Counted from the stretch's first letter, positions 1 to 8,100 are shown. The stretch is 64,000 nt of DNA from Pseudomonas paralactis (GCF_001439735.1 NZ_JYLN01000009.1:62001-126000), one strand, 5' to 3'. Numbers and translations are program-made. The notes: generated by a model from the sequence alone, not told the origin.

Positions 1-768
1 CAACGCCAGGCTTATCAGGCTGTGCTAGACGCCATGGGTGACAAGTCGGTGATCATCCGCACCATCGATGTGGGCGGCGACAAGCAACTCGACTACCTGC
101 CGCTGCCCGTCGAGGCCAACCCGGTGCTGGGCCTGCGCGGCATTCGCATGGCCCAGGTACGCCCGGAACTGCTCGACCAGCAACTGCGTGCCCTGCTGCA
201 AGTCGCGCCGCTGGGGCGTTGCCGCATCCTGCTGCCGATGGTCAGCGAGGTGGATGAACTGCTGCAGATTCGCCAGCGCCTGGATGAACTGTGCGCCGAG
301 TTGGGTTTGAGCCAGCGCCCCGAACTGGGGGTGATGATCGAAGTGCCCGCCGCCGCGCTGATGGCCGAAAAGCTCGCCGAGCATGCGGACTTTTTGTCCA
401 TCGGCACCAATGACCTGTCCCAGTACACCCTCGCCATGGACCGCGACCACGCAGGCCTGGCCGCCCGTGTCGACGCGCTGCACCCGGCGTTGTTGCGGCT
501 GATCGCCCAAACCTGCGCCGGCGCAGCCAAGCATGGCCGTTGGGTTGGCGTGTGCGGCGCGCTGGCCTCCGACCCGCTGGCCACGCCGGTACTGGTCGGC
601 CTGGGCGTCACCGAGCTGTCGGTAAGCCCGCCGCAGATCGGAGAGATCAAGGACCGCGTTCGTCATCTGGACGCGGCGCAATGCCGGCAACTGAGCCAGG
701 CACTGCTCGACCTGAGCAGCGCTAAAGCCGTTCGCCAAGCCTGTCAACACCACTGGCCGCTGAGCTGA
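1..768 (+). CDS. nagF: PTS multiphosphoryl transfer protein, enzyme I C-terminal part (5' end outside window)
   Basis: The frame is open from the first base, so only the last 255 codons are present. They match the PEP-binding TIM-barrel half of PTS enzyme I: 'RTIDVGGDK', 'GVMIEVPAAALMAE', 'FLSIGTNDLSQYTLAMDR' and the active-site cysteine motif 'GVCGALASDP'. Enzyme I takes phosphate from PEP and passes it to HPr in the cytoplasm. In pseudomonads the gene directly before a GlcNAc EIIBC gene is normally an EIIA-HPr-EI fusion (NagF), and only 26 bases separate this stop from nagE, so that identity is inferred from context. The upstream EIIA and HPr domains cannot be seen. A second, full-length fusion of the same kind lies at 11168-13702. 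Confidence 0.85.
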   Translation, partial: QRQAYQAVLDAMGDKSVIIRTIDVGGDKQLDYLPLPVEANPVLGLRGIRMAQVRPELLDQQLRALLQVAPLGRCRILLPMVSEVDELLQIRQRLDELCAELGLSQRPELGVMIEVPAAALMAEKLAEHADFLSIGTNDLSQYTLAMDRDHAGLAARVDALHPALLRLIAQTCAGAAKHGRWVGVCGALASDPLATPVLVGLGVTELSVSPPQIGEIKDRVRHLDAAQCRQLSQALLDLSSAKAVRQACQHHWPLS

Positions 769-794
769 AAACAACAAGAATAGGGAGACACGCC

Positions 795-2492
795 ATGTAC
801 CAACACTTTATCGAAGGCCTGCAACGCCTGGGCCGCGCACTGATGCTGCCGATCGCGATCCTGCCGATCGCCGGCTTGCTGCTGCGCCTGGGCGACACAG
901 ACTTGCTCAATATCGCGGTGATGCACGACGCCGGGCAGGCGATCTTCGCCAACCTGGCGCTGATCTTCGCCATCGGCATTGCCGTGGGTTTTGCTCGCGA
1001 CAACAACGGCACCGCAGGCCTTGCCGGGGCGATTGGCTACCTGGTGATGATCTCCACACTCAAGGTGATGGACACGTCCATCAACATGGGCATGCTCGCC
1101 GGTATCGCCAGCGGCCTGATGGCGGGCGCGCTGTATAACCGCTTCAAAGACATCAAGCTGCCGGAGTACCTGGCGTTCTTTGGCGGGCGACGCTTTGTAC
1201 CGATTGTCACCGGTTTTTCGGCGGTGGGCCTGGGCGTAATCTTTGGCCTGATCTGGCCGCCGATCCAGCACGGCATCAACAGCTTCGGCGTGCTGCTGAT
1301 GGAAAGCGGCAGCCTGGGCGCGTTCGTGTTTGGCGTGTTCAACCGCCTGCTGATCGTCACCGGCTTGCACCACATCCTTAACAACATGGCCTGGTTCGTG
1401 TTCGGCAGCTTTACCGACCCGGTGACCGGCGCGGTGGTCACCGGTGACCTGACCCGCTACTTTGCTGGCGACCCCAAAGGCGGCCAGTTCATGACCGGCA
1501 TGTTCCCGGTGATGCTGTTCGGCCTGCCCGCCGCGTGCCTGGCGATGTACCGCAATGCGTTGCCAGAGCGGCGCAAAGTGATGGGCGGGATTTTCCTGTC
1601 GATGGCGCTGACCTCGTTCCTCACCGGGGTGACCGAACCGATTGAATTTGCCTTCATGTTCCTGGCGCCGTTCCTCTACTTGCTGCATGCACTGCTGACC
1701 GGCCTGTCGATGGCCGTGACCAATATGCTGAATATCCACCTCGGCTTTACCTTCTCCGGTGGTTTTATCGACATGGTGCTGGGCTGGGGCAAGTCCACCA
1801 ATGGCTGGCTGGTGGTACCGGTGGGCCTGGCCTACTCGGTGATCTACTACACGGTGTTCAGCTACTGCATCCGCCGCTTCAACCTGAAGACGCCGGGCCG
1901 TGAAGACATCCAGGTGGTGCAGGCTGAAGCGATGAGCGATAACCAGCGTGCGACGGCTTATATCCAGGCGTTGGGTGGGGCTGAGAACTTGCTGAGTGTG
2001 GGTGCTTGCACCACGCGGCTGCGCTTGGACATGGTGGATCGCAACAAGGCGGTGGATGCAGCGTTGAAAGCGCTGGGCGCCATGGCTGTGGTGCGGCCGG
2101 GGAACGGCGGCAGTTTGCAGGTAGTGGTTGGGCCAATGGCCGATAGCATTGCTGATGAGATTCGCTTGGCGATGCCGGGGTTTGTTGCCGCAACGCCTGT
2201 AGCGGTTGCGCCTGTGGATAAGCCGGTGGCGGTGAATGTACACGAGGCCGAAAAGTGGCTGAATGCCCTGGGTGGCCGAGAGAATGTGCGCCAACTGGAA
2301 GCGGTAGCGATGACCCGGTTGCGGGTGGAGTTGGGGGATGATTCGGTGCTGTCTGAAGCGGACCTCACTGCGCTGGGTTGCAAGGGTGTGAGCCAGCTGG
2401 ATAGCGGGGTTTGGCACTTGTTGATTGGTGACAAGGCTTTAGGTTTGGGTGAGGCTTTGGAGCGGTTGGTTACCCGCCCTATCAACGCCTGA
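795..2492 (+). CDS. nagE: N-acetylglucosamine-type PTS permease, EIIC with two EIIB-like domains
   Basis: This 565 aa membrane protein imports and phosphorylates an amino sugar, most likely GlcNAc. Residues 1-360 are a hydrophobic EIIC of the glucose/GlcNAc superfamily, with 'GLHHILNNMAWFVFG' and 'GVTEPIEFAFMF', which bind substrate. Two EIIB-like domains follow: one at about 385-460 has the phosphorylated cysteine (C405 in 'GACTTRLR'), while the second at about 485-560 has alanine at the same place (A505 in 'AVAMTRLR') and so cannot be phosphorylated there. ATG at 795 follows a good ribosome site (GGGAGA). It is co-transcribed with the upstream enzyme I fusion. Codon style becomes more G/T-rich after about 1960, where the EIIB domains start. 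GlcNAc specificity is inferred from overall similarity and context. Confidence 0.88.
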   Translation: MYQHFIEGLQRLGRALMLPIAILPIAGLLLRLGDTDLLNIAVMHDAGQAIFANLALIFAIGIAVGFARDNNGTAGLAGAIGYLVMISTLKVMDTSINMGMLAGIASGLMAGALYNRFKDIKLPEYLAFFGGRRFVPIVTGFSAVGLGVIFGLIWPPIQHGINSFGVLLMESGSLGAFVFGVFNRLLIVTGLHHILNNMAWFVFGSFTDPVTGAVVTGDLTRYFAGDPKGGQFMTGMFPVMLFGLPAACLAMYRNALPERRKVMGGIFLSMALTSFLTGVTEPIEFAFMFLAPFLYLLHALLTGLSMAVTNMLNIHLGFTFSGGFIDMVLGWGKSTNGWLVVPVGLAYSVIYYTVFSYCIRRFNLKTPGREDIQVVQAEAMSDNQRATAYIQALGGAENLLSVGACTTRLRLDMVDRNKAVDAALKALGAMAVVRPGNGGSLQVVVGPMADSIADEIRLAMPGFVAATPVAVAPVDKPVAVNVHEAEKWLNALGGRENVRQLEAVAMTRLRVELGDDSVLSEADLTALGCKGVSQLDSGVWHLLIGDKALGLGEALERLVTRPINA

Positions 2493-2494
2493 CC

Positions 2495-2609
2495 GATCGT
2501 TCCCACGCTCTGCGTGGGAATGCCGCCCCGGACGCTCTGCGTCCCGCCCTGCGCAAGGGTGACGCAGAGCGTCACAGGATGCATTCCCACGCGGAGCGTG
2601 GGAACGATC
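2495..2609. repeat. Compound palindromic element between convergent genes
   Basis: Two 29-base arms (2495-2523 and 2581-2609, starting GATCGTTCCCACGC) form an almost perfect inverted repeat, and each arm also folds on itself around CCCACGC/GCGTGGG. Between them are two more perfect hairpins, GGACGC-TCT-GCGTCC at 2530-2544 and GTGACGC-AGA-GCGTCAC at 2559-2575. The whole resembles a cloverleaf. Elements with the GTTCCCACGC core are common between genes in fluorescent pseudomonads. It separates convergent nagE and the small gene at 2608-2877 and could end transcription from both sides, though there is no U-tract. The outer end supplies two bases of the neighbouring gene's stop codon. Confidence 0.85.
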
Positions 2610-2877
2610 AGTTAGCGGTGGCTGCTGACACTTCGTGAAGATCCAGCACCCGATCCACCATCAACTGGATCCCTTCCACCATCCGATGAATCCCCAGCAC
2701 TGCATCACGCAGGGGGCCGTCGACATCAAAAGCCAGTTGACCCGCCAGTGCCTGCACGGATGCCAGGTCTTGGGAGGCGTTGGCGAGCAGGGTTTCGCTG
2801 TTCAGGTTGGTTAGGATGGTGAAGATTTGGTCGGTGGGCTGGGAATCAGATGGGGGATTTGGGCTGTCTTTGATCAT
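2608..2877 (-). CDS. Small Pseudomonas-specific protein, DUF6124/DUF3077-like
   Basis: 89 aa, function unknown. The pattern 'NPPSDSQPTDQIF', then 'NSETLLANASQDLASVQALA', then an amphipathic helix pair ending 'GIQLMVDRVLDL', is that of a small helical family abundant in Pseudomonas, recalled as DUF6124 (DUF3077 is similar). The frame is open further upstream, but ATG at 2877 is preferred: the sequence before it reads AGAGG with proper spacing, the extension looks like non-coding sequence, and the family starts 'M(I/V)K..PNPP'. A heavily structured 5' leader lies upstream (2932-3011). The TGA stop is made by the edge of the palindromic element at 2495-2609, so the C-terminus may have been altered by that insertion. 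Confidence 0.75.
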   Translation of the reverse strand: MIKDSPNPPSDSQPTDQIFTILTNLNSETLLANASQDLASVQALAGQLAFDVDGPLRDAVLGIHRMVEGIQLMVDRVLDLHEVSAATAN

Positions 2878-2931
2878 GGTAAACCTCTGGTGTGAAGTAA
2901 GAACTACCAGCATCACTTGCAGATGATGGGT

Positions 2932-3011
2932 GGCAGCTGTGTGCGGGCCTGCAAGACCGAGAGTCACCAGCAAGTCTCGGTAGACCCGAAGGTCTCCCGC
3001 ACACAGCCGCC
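2932..3011 (-). ncRNA. Candidate structured leader RNA, three-way junction upstream of the small DUF gene
   Basis: Read on the minus strand, the outer stem pairs 2937-2947 with 2996-3006 (11 perfect pairs, CTGTGTGCGGG) and extends to 2932/3011 with one mismatch. It encloses two perfect hairpins: AGACC-UUCG-GGUCU (2982-2995), closed by a UUCG tetraloop, and a 7-pair stem ACCGAGA/UCUCGGU with a 12-base loop (2956-2981). Two smaller hairpins follow towards the start codon: 2911-2915 with 2924-2928, and 2887-2891 with 2906-2910, the latter touching the ribosome site. It could be a cis-regulatory RNA, a processed small RNA or a mobile repeat. The fold is read from sequence; the role is unknown. 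Confidence 0.6.
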
Positions 3012-3040
3012 ATAAATGGCGACCATGAAAAAGCGCCGCA

Positions 3041-3046
3041 ATTATA
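3041..3046 (-). promoter_or_regulatory. Possible -10 box for the structured leader
   Basis: The minus strand has a perfect TATAAT here, about 30 bases before the three-way-junction element, so a transcript starting just downstream would begin with the structured RNA. It lies in the loop of a small hairpin (AAGCGCC at 3031-3037, GGCGCTT at 3049-3055). No convincing -35 box is seen 16-18 bases upstream, so the call is tentative. Confidence 0.35.
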
Positions 3047-3081
3047 AAGGCGCTTGTGACTAACTGGTGAGGTTTCGGCGG

Positions 3082-3170
3082 GCTTGCAGTCCCGGTCACT
3101 GAATTGGCAGCGACTGGCGAAGGTTAGTTGTGCGAGTTCCGACGGACAACCTGAAAGGCTTGTCGGAAAT
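3082..3170 (-). repeat. ~88 bp direct repeat, copy A
   Basis: This segment aligns without gaps to 4523-4610 (copy B). The last 33 bases are essentially identical and contain TTCCGAC...GTCGGAA, a hairpin with TGAAA loop; the first half is more diverged but shares CACTGA(A/G)TT and CAGCGAC blocks. Both copies point the same way and both lie just upstream of minus-strand genes: copy A before the leader of the 2608-2877 gene, copy B 33 bases before the nucleotidyltransferase gene. It may carry a promoter or be an insertion footprint. No family name is known to me. Confidence 0.7.
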
Positions 3171-3202
3171 CTCCGAGAGCTGAAGATATCGCAGACAGCA
3201 AA

Positions 3203-3389
3203 AACTCGGCCTAAGCCGTAATGCCGTTCAGTTAAGGCATTTTGTAGGAGCGAGCTTGCTCGCGAAAAACTCACAGGCGCCGCGTTCATTCAGGAAGCAC
3301 GCGTTATCGTTGACGCTTTTCGCGAGCAAGCTCGCTCCTACAGAGGGCGATATACGCTTAACTGAACGGCATTAGGCCTAAGCCGAGTT
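3203..3389. repeat. Nested inverted repeat enclosing a REPIN
   Basis: The outer arms 3203-3236 and 3357-3389 (AACTCGGC...GCCGTTCAGTTAAG) are complementary over about 33 bases with a few mismatches. Inside them a REP doublet of the GTAGGAGCGAGCTTGCTCGC type lies head to head (3244-3268 and 3317-3341). The whole 187 bases can fold into one long hairpin and has the layout of a small non-autonomous mobile element. The loop between the REP arms contains GCGTTATCGTTGACG, also found in the REPIN at 41855-41954 and, with one change, at 15066-15165. Confidence 0.8.
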
Positions 3390-3408
3390 CTTTGATAGCT
3401 ATCTATAC

Positions 3409-3855
3409 CTAGGCAGACTTCGCACGCTGGTCGGCTTCATAGTGGCGGGTCTGAAAAGGCATCAAGGTCTGAACCTTCAAACCCAGACCCTCACTTAATC
3501 CCCAGGACATTGCCAGTTCGTCACGACGACTGCGCAACGCAACAGCGCCTTGGGATTTCACGTATTGCCTTGAGGCTGAGAACAGTTCAAGCGCCTTCAA
3601 CGCTTCCTTTACCCGACTATCGGTCGCACACGAAAAGCGTGTGAAGCGCTCAAGCAAATAGCCTGCGCGACGAAGCTCTACCTCACTGGAGTGCTCCTGA
3701 ATGAACGCCCTCACCTCGCCCACAAGATTGGTATCCGAATACCACACAGCTTTCGCTGCACTGACCAAGGCAGCATCATCAGCCTGATTCAAGGGGCTTT
3801 TGACCAGTGTGTCCAAGGCGGAAGAGAGGACCGGACCGTTAAAGGGCTTCGCCAT
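3409..3855 (-). CDS. Unknown protein, partner of the overlapping nucleotidyltransferase
   Basis: 148 aa, not recognised. It is predicted mostly helical, without signal peptide or membrane segment, and with many Arg/Lys and Glu residues in the second half ('GAVALRSRRDELAMSWGL'). ATG at 3855 has a good ribosome site (GGAG, six bases upstream) and lies inside the end of the upstream gene (17 bases overlap), so the two are very likely translated together. Such overlap is typical of toxin-antitoxin and similar two-part modules. No HEPN RxxxxH motif and no helix-turn-helix is obvious. It could be the antidote, a specificity partner or an unrelated passenger. Confidence 0.7.
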   Translation of the reverse strand: MAKPFNGPVLSSALDTLVKSPLNQADDAALVSAAKAVWYSDTNLVGEVRAFIQEHSSEVELRRAGYLLERFTRFSCATDSRVKEALKALELFSASRQYVKSQGAVALRSRRDELAMSWGLSEGLGLKVQTLMPFQTRHYEADQRAKSA

Positions 3856-4489
3856 CTGCAGTCTCCAGATAATCGTGCAAGATATTGGTCAGTATGGATC
3901 TGGGTGGCTCTTTGTTGCCAACATACATATCAATCGCCTGCAATGCCAGCTGACGGAGCTCAGCGGTCACTATGAAGCCAGCCCTGAGCAACGCCATGAT
4001 GTCATCTACATCCTGATCAGTGGCTCTGCCCAATTTGGAGATTGCAATGTCGATAGGCGCAGCTACATGAAGATGCAACGCAGACTCAAGAGGAAACTCT
4101 TCCAGGGGAAGACTTCGCTCCCAGTAGTCTTCGTGGAGCGGACCAAAGCTAGTGTTGTATTGGAGGTCATAGTTCAACTCCATGACACGGCCAGACTGCT
4201 CATCGAAAAACTGTTCTGGAAACTCTGCAAGCAATGTTCGTAGGCGCAGCGTGTCTTGAGTATTTGCGCAATAAATCTCCGCATCCACGTCCGTGGACAC
4301 ACGGTGGTGGGTATATAAATGAACAGCACAACCACCGAATACAATGACCTGGACCGCGCCCGGACTGGCGCCTTCGAGCGTCAATTCCATTTCAATGGCT
4401 CTGAACATTGAAATCAGAGCTTGCCCTAGCGCAGAGCTGGTATTGAGGCGAGGAACAACGAAATCTGGAATTTGCATATAGAATTTCAA
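3839..4489 (-). CDS. Nucleotidyltransferase-fold protein (DUF6036/AbiEii-like)
   Basis: Up to 216 aa. Residues 51-71, 'FGGCAVHLYTHHRVSTDVDA', carry the GG-x-A...S-T-D-x-D pattern of minimal nucleotidyltransferases, the two aspartates (D67, D69) being the expected metal ligands. The C-terminal 'PIDIAISKLGRATDQDVDDI' matches the helix seen in AbiEii/DUF6036 enzymes. Members often act as toxins or antitoxins in two-gene systems by transferring nucleotides to tRNA or protein. The longest start is TTG at 4489; ATG at 4477 is an alternative (212 aa), and neither has a clear ribosome site. The next gene overlaps by 17 bases. Repeat copy B begins 33 bases upstream. Family assignment is fairly sure; the substrate is unknown. 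Confidence 0.75.
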   Translation of the reverse strand: MKFYMQIPDFVVPRLNTSSALGQALISMFRAIEMELTLEGASPGAVQVIVFGGCAVHLYTHHRVSTDVDAEIYCANTQDTLRLRTLLAEFPEQFFDEQSGRVMELNYDLQYNTSFGPLHEDYWERSLPLEEFPLESALHLHVAAPIDIAISKLGRATDQDVDDIMALLRAGFIVTAELRQLALQAIDMYVGNKEPPRSILTNILHDYLETADGEAL

Positions 4490-4522
4490 ACCGTACGCAA
4501 GATCATTGCTGGACGGGTCTTG

Positions 4523-4610
4523 AATTCAAGCCCCGATCACTGAGTTATCAGCGACCGATTGAGGCTAGGGAGACAGATTCCGACGGACAACCTGAAAGGC
4601 TTGTCGGAAA
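4523..4610 (-). repeat. ~88 bp direct repeat, copy B
   Basis: Gap-free partner of 3082-3170, in the same orientation 1.44 kb away, with the near-identical terminal hairpin TTCCGAC...GTCGGAA. Together the copies bracket the nucleotidyltransferase module and the nested REPIN. Being so close to the start of the nucleotidyltransferase gene, it may include that gene's promoter. Confidence 0.7.
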
Positions 4611-4635
4611 GTTCTGAGGCGCTTGCACCGACGCC

Positions 4636-4717
4636 ATCGCAGGCAAGCCAGCTCCCACATGGGATTGATGTACGGTCTGACAACGGGGTCAAATGTGGGA
4701 GCTGGCTTGCCTGCGAT
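4636..4717. repeat. REPIN, GTGGGAGCTGGCTTGCC family
   Basis: Two oppositely facing REP arms (4636-4660 and 4693-4717) with core TGTGGGAGCTGGCTTGCC are separated by 32 unrelated bases and can pair perfectly over 25 bases. The same family recurs at 16866-16935, 55503-55591 and 58216-58304. Confidence 0.9.
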
Positions 4718-4734
4718 TGGCACTTACAGCCAAC

Positions 4735-4769
4735 AAAAAACCCGCCGACCAAACTGGCCCAGCGGGTTT
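4735..4769 (-). terminator. Rho-independent terminator after the NIF3-like gene
   Basis: On the minus strand AAACCCGC pairs with GCGGGTTT across a 16-base loop and is followed by six T. It lies 22 bases after the stop of the 4791-5102 gene and would end the purL transcript. Confidence 0.75.
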
Positions 4770-4790
4770 CTTGTTTATGCAGCCAACAGA

Positions 4791-5102
4791 TCAAAAATCC
4801 GCCAACTGCCACACCTCATACGCCGGTGTCTCATACGGGTGACTGAGTTTCAAAGCAGCCACGACAGCCACGATCAATTCATCCGCCACCACCAACTCAA
4901 CCTTCCACTCTTCAACCACTTCAACCTGGCCCACCTGCCCGATAAACGGCTGGCTGCCGTCCAACGCGCGGAATTGGCCCTGGCCCAGCACTTGCCAGGC
5001 GCAGCTGTCGTAGTCGCCGATGCGCCCGCCGCCGGCTGCGAAGACGGCGGTTTTTACCGTCTCCACATGGCTGTCGGGCACGAAGAAGGCGAGCTTGTAC
5101 AC
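4791..5102 (-). CDS. NIF3-like (YqfO C-terminal type) small protein
   Basis: 103 aa, soluble. The sequence 'MYKLAFFVPDSHVETVKTAV' followed by 'GAGGGRIGDYDSCAWQ'-type glycines (here 'AAGGGRIGDYDSCAWQVLGQ') and 'LKLSHPYETPAYEVW' is the pattern of the small ferredoxin-like insert domain of NIF3/YqfO proteins, which stands alone in many proteobacteria. It may form a PII/CutA-like trimer; no activity is established. The start is GTG at 5102, only four bases after the purL stop with AAGG just ahead, so translation is probably coupled to purL. A terminator follows at 4735-4769. Confidence 0.75.
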   Translation of the reverse strand: MYKLAFFVPDSHVETVKTAVFAAGGGRIGDYDSCAWQVLGQGQFRALDGSQPFIGQVGQVEVVEEWKVELVVADELIVAVVAALKLSHPYETPAYEVWQLADF

Positions 5103-5106
5103 GGCC

Positions 5107-8100
5107 TTAGTTCACCCACACGCGAGCGTTGCGGAACATGCGCATCCAGGCACCGTCTTCGTTCCACTCTTCCGGGCGCCACGAGTTCTGCACGGCGCGG
5201 AATACGCGCTCCGGGTGCGGCATCATGATGGTCACGCGGCCGTCGCGGCTGGTGAGGCCGGTGATCCCGCGCGGCGAGCCGTTCGGGTTGGCCGGGTAGC
5301 TTTCGGTGACCTTGCCGTGGTTGTCGACGAAACGCAGGGCTACGGTGCCGGACAGGTCGGCTTCGAGCAGCGCTTCTTCGCTGGCGAATTCAGCATGGCC
5401 TTCGCCGTGTGCGATGGCGATCGGCATACGCGAACCGGCCATGCCCTGCAGGAAGATCGAGTTGGACTCCTGCACCTGCACCATGGCGACGCGGGCTTCG
5501 AACTGCTCGGAACGGTTGCGCACAAAGTGCGGCCAGAACTCGCTGCCCGGGATCAGTTCGCTGAGGTTGGACATCATCTGGCAACCGTTGCACACACCCA
5601 GGGTGAAGCTGTCGTTGCGTTCGAAGAAGCCCTGGAACGCATCGCGGGCACGGCTGTTGAACAGGGCCGACTTGGCCCAGCCTTCACCGGCACCCAGCAC
5701 GTCGCCGTAGGAGAAACCACCGCAGGCCACCAGGCCCTTGAACTCGTTGAGGTCAACGCGACCGGCGAGGATGTCGCTCATGTGCACGTCAATCGCATTG
5801 AAGCCGGCGCGGTCGAACGCCGCCGCCATTTCCACCTGGCCGTTGACGCCCTGCTCACGCAGTACGGCAACCTGAGGACGAATGCCCTTCTTGATGTAAG
5901 GCGCGGCGATGTCCTGGTTGACGTCGAAGCTGAGCATGGTGCTCAGGCCCGGGTTGTCTTCTTCCAGGATCACGTCGAATTCCTGCTCGGCGCAGTCGGC
6001 GTTGTCGCGCAGACGCTGGATCTGGTAGCTGGTCTCGGCCCACTGGCGTTGCAGCAAACGACGCTGACCGGTAAAGACCGTGTCGCCGTTGAAGGAGATA
6101 TTGACTTCGCCGTTGTTGATCGGCTGGCCAATTACCGCCACGCACTCGGCCAGGCCAGCGGCGCTGAACTGGGCGAGCACGTCTGGGGTCGCGTCCTGGC
6201 GTACCTGGATCACTGCACCCAACTCTTCGTTGAACAGGATGCCGTTGATTTCGGCAGCATCCTCGGCAACGCTGTCGAGCACGATGTTCAAGCCGCAGTG
6301 ACCGGCGAAGGCCATTTCGACAACGCTGGTCAGCAAACCACCGTCGGAACGGTCGTGGTAAGCCAGCAGGTGGCCGTCGGCGTTCAGACCCTGGATCACG
6401 GCGAAGAAGGCTTTGAGGTCTTCGGCGTCATCGACGTCTGGGGCCTGCTTGCCGAGCTTGCCGTGGGTCTGCGCCAGGATCGAGGCGCCCATGCGGTTCT
6501 GGCCACGGCCCAGGTCGATCAGGATCAGGTCGGTGGTGCCCTTGTCCATGCGCAGTTGCGGGGTCAGGGTCTGGCGGATGTCGGTGACCGGCGCAAAGCC
6601 GGTGACGATCAGCGACAGCGGCGAAGTGACGCTCTTGTCGGTGCCGTCTTCGTTCCAGCGGGTGGCCATGGACATGGAGTCCTTGCCCACCGGAATGGTG
6701 ATACCCAGTTCCGGGCACAGCTCCATGCCGACGGCTTTGACCGTGTCGTACAGGCGCGCATCTTCACCCGGGTGGCCGGCAGCGGACATCCAGTTGGCCG
6801 ACAATTTGATGTCGGACAGCTTGCCGATACGCGAGGCCGCGATGTTGGTGAGGGTTTCACCAATGGCCATGCGGCCCGACGCCGGAGCGTCCAGCAGGGC
6901 CAGCGGCGTGCGCTCACCCATGGCCATAGCTTCACCGGTGTACACGTCGAAGCTGGTGGCGGTGACGGCAACGTCAGCCACCGGCACCTGCCATGGGCCG
7001 ACCATTTGGTCACGGGCCACCAGACCAGTGATGGTGCGGTCGCCGATGGTGATCAAAAAGCTTTTGCTCGCCACGGCCGGGTGGTGCAGCACGCGTTCGA
7101 TGCTGTTGGCCAGGTCCAGCGTGCTTGGGTCGAAATCATCGCCCAGCTCGCTTTCACGTACCGCCGAACGGTGCATGCGCGGGGCTTTGCCCAGCAGCAC
7201 TTCCAACGGCATGTCCACCGGGCTGTTGCCGAAGTGGCTGTCGGTGACGGTCAGTTGCGGCTCGGCAGTGGCTTCGCCGACCACGGCAAACGGGCAACGC
7301 TCGCGTTCGCAGATGGCCTGGAAGCGTGCGAAGTCTTCAGGACCGACGGCCAGTACGTAGCGTTCCTGGGATTCGTTACTCCAGATTTCGTGCGGGGCCA
7401 TGCCCGGCTCGTCGTTTGGAATGTTGCGCAGTTCGAAACGGCCACCACGGTCGCCGTCGTTGACCAGTTCCGGGAAGGCGTTGGACAAACCACCGGCACC
7501 GACGTCGTGGATGAAGCTGATCGGGTTCTTGTCACCCAACTGCCAGCAACGGTCGATGACTTCCTGGCAGCGGCGCTCCATCTCAGGGTTTTCGCGCTGT
7601 ACGGAAGCGAAGTCCAGGTCTGCCGAGCTGGTGCCGGTGGCCATGGAAGAAGCCGCGCCGCCGCCCAGGCCGATCAGCATCGCCGGGCCGCCGAGCACGA
7701 TCAGCTTGGAGCCAACCAGAATCTCGCCTTTCTTGACGTGTTCTTCACGGATGTTGCCCATGCCGCCAGCCAACATGATTGGCTTGTGGTAACCGCGCAC
7801 TTCATCGCCACGCGGGGTGGTGATGGACTGCTCGAAGGTCCGGAAGTAACCGGTGAGCGCCGGGCGCCCAAATTCGTTGTTGAACGCGGCGCCGCCCAGC
7901 GGGCCTTCGATCATGATGTCCAGCGCGGTGACGATGCGCTCAGGCTTGCCGTACGGCACTTCCCACGGCTGTTCAAAGCCCGGGATCTGCAAGTTGGATA
8001 CGGTGAAACCGGTGAGGCCCGCCTTGGGCTTGGCGCCACGGCCGGTAGCACCTTCATCGCGGATTTCACCGCCCGAACCGGTAGCTGCGCCCGGGAACGG

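Noticed and set aside
744..2417. 557-codon minus-strand frame opposite nagE
   Set aside because: Low-complexity His/Gln/Arg-rich translation typical of shadow frames; nagE on the plus strand has clear membrane helices and motifs.
3409..4489. Considering the two-gene module as a HEPN/MNT toxin-antitoxin pair
   Set aside because: The nucleotidyltransferase part fits, but the 148 aa partner shows no RxxxxH motif, so the HEPN label is not supported; kept as unknown partner.
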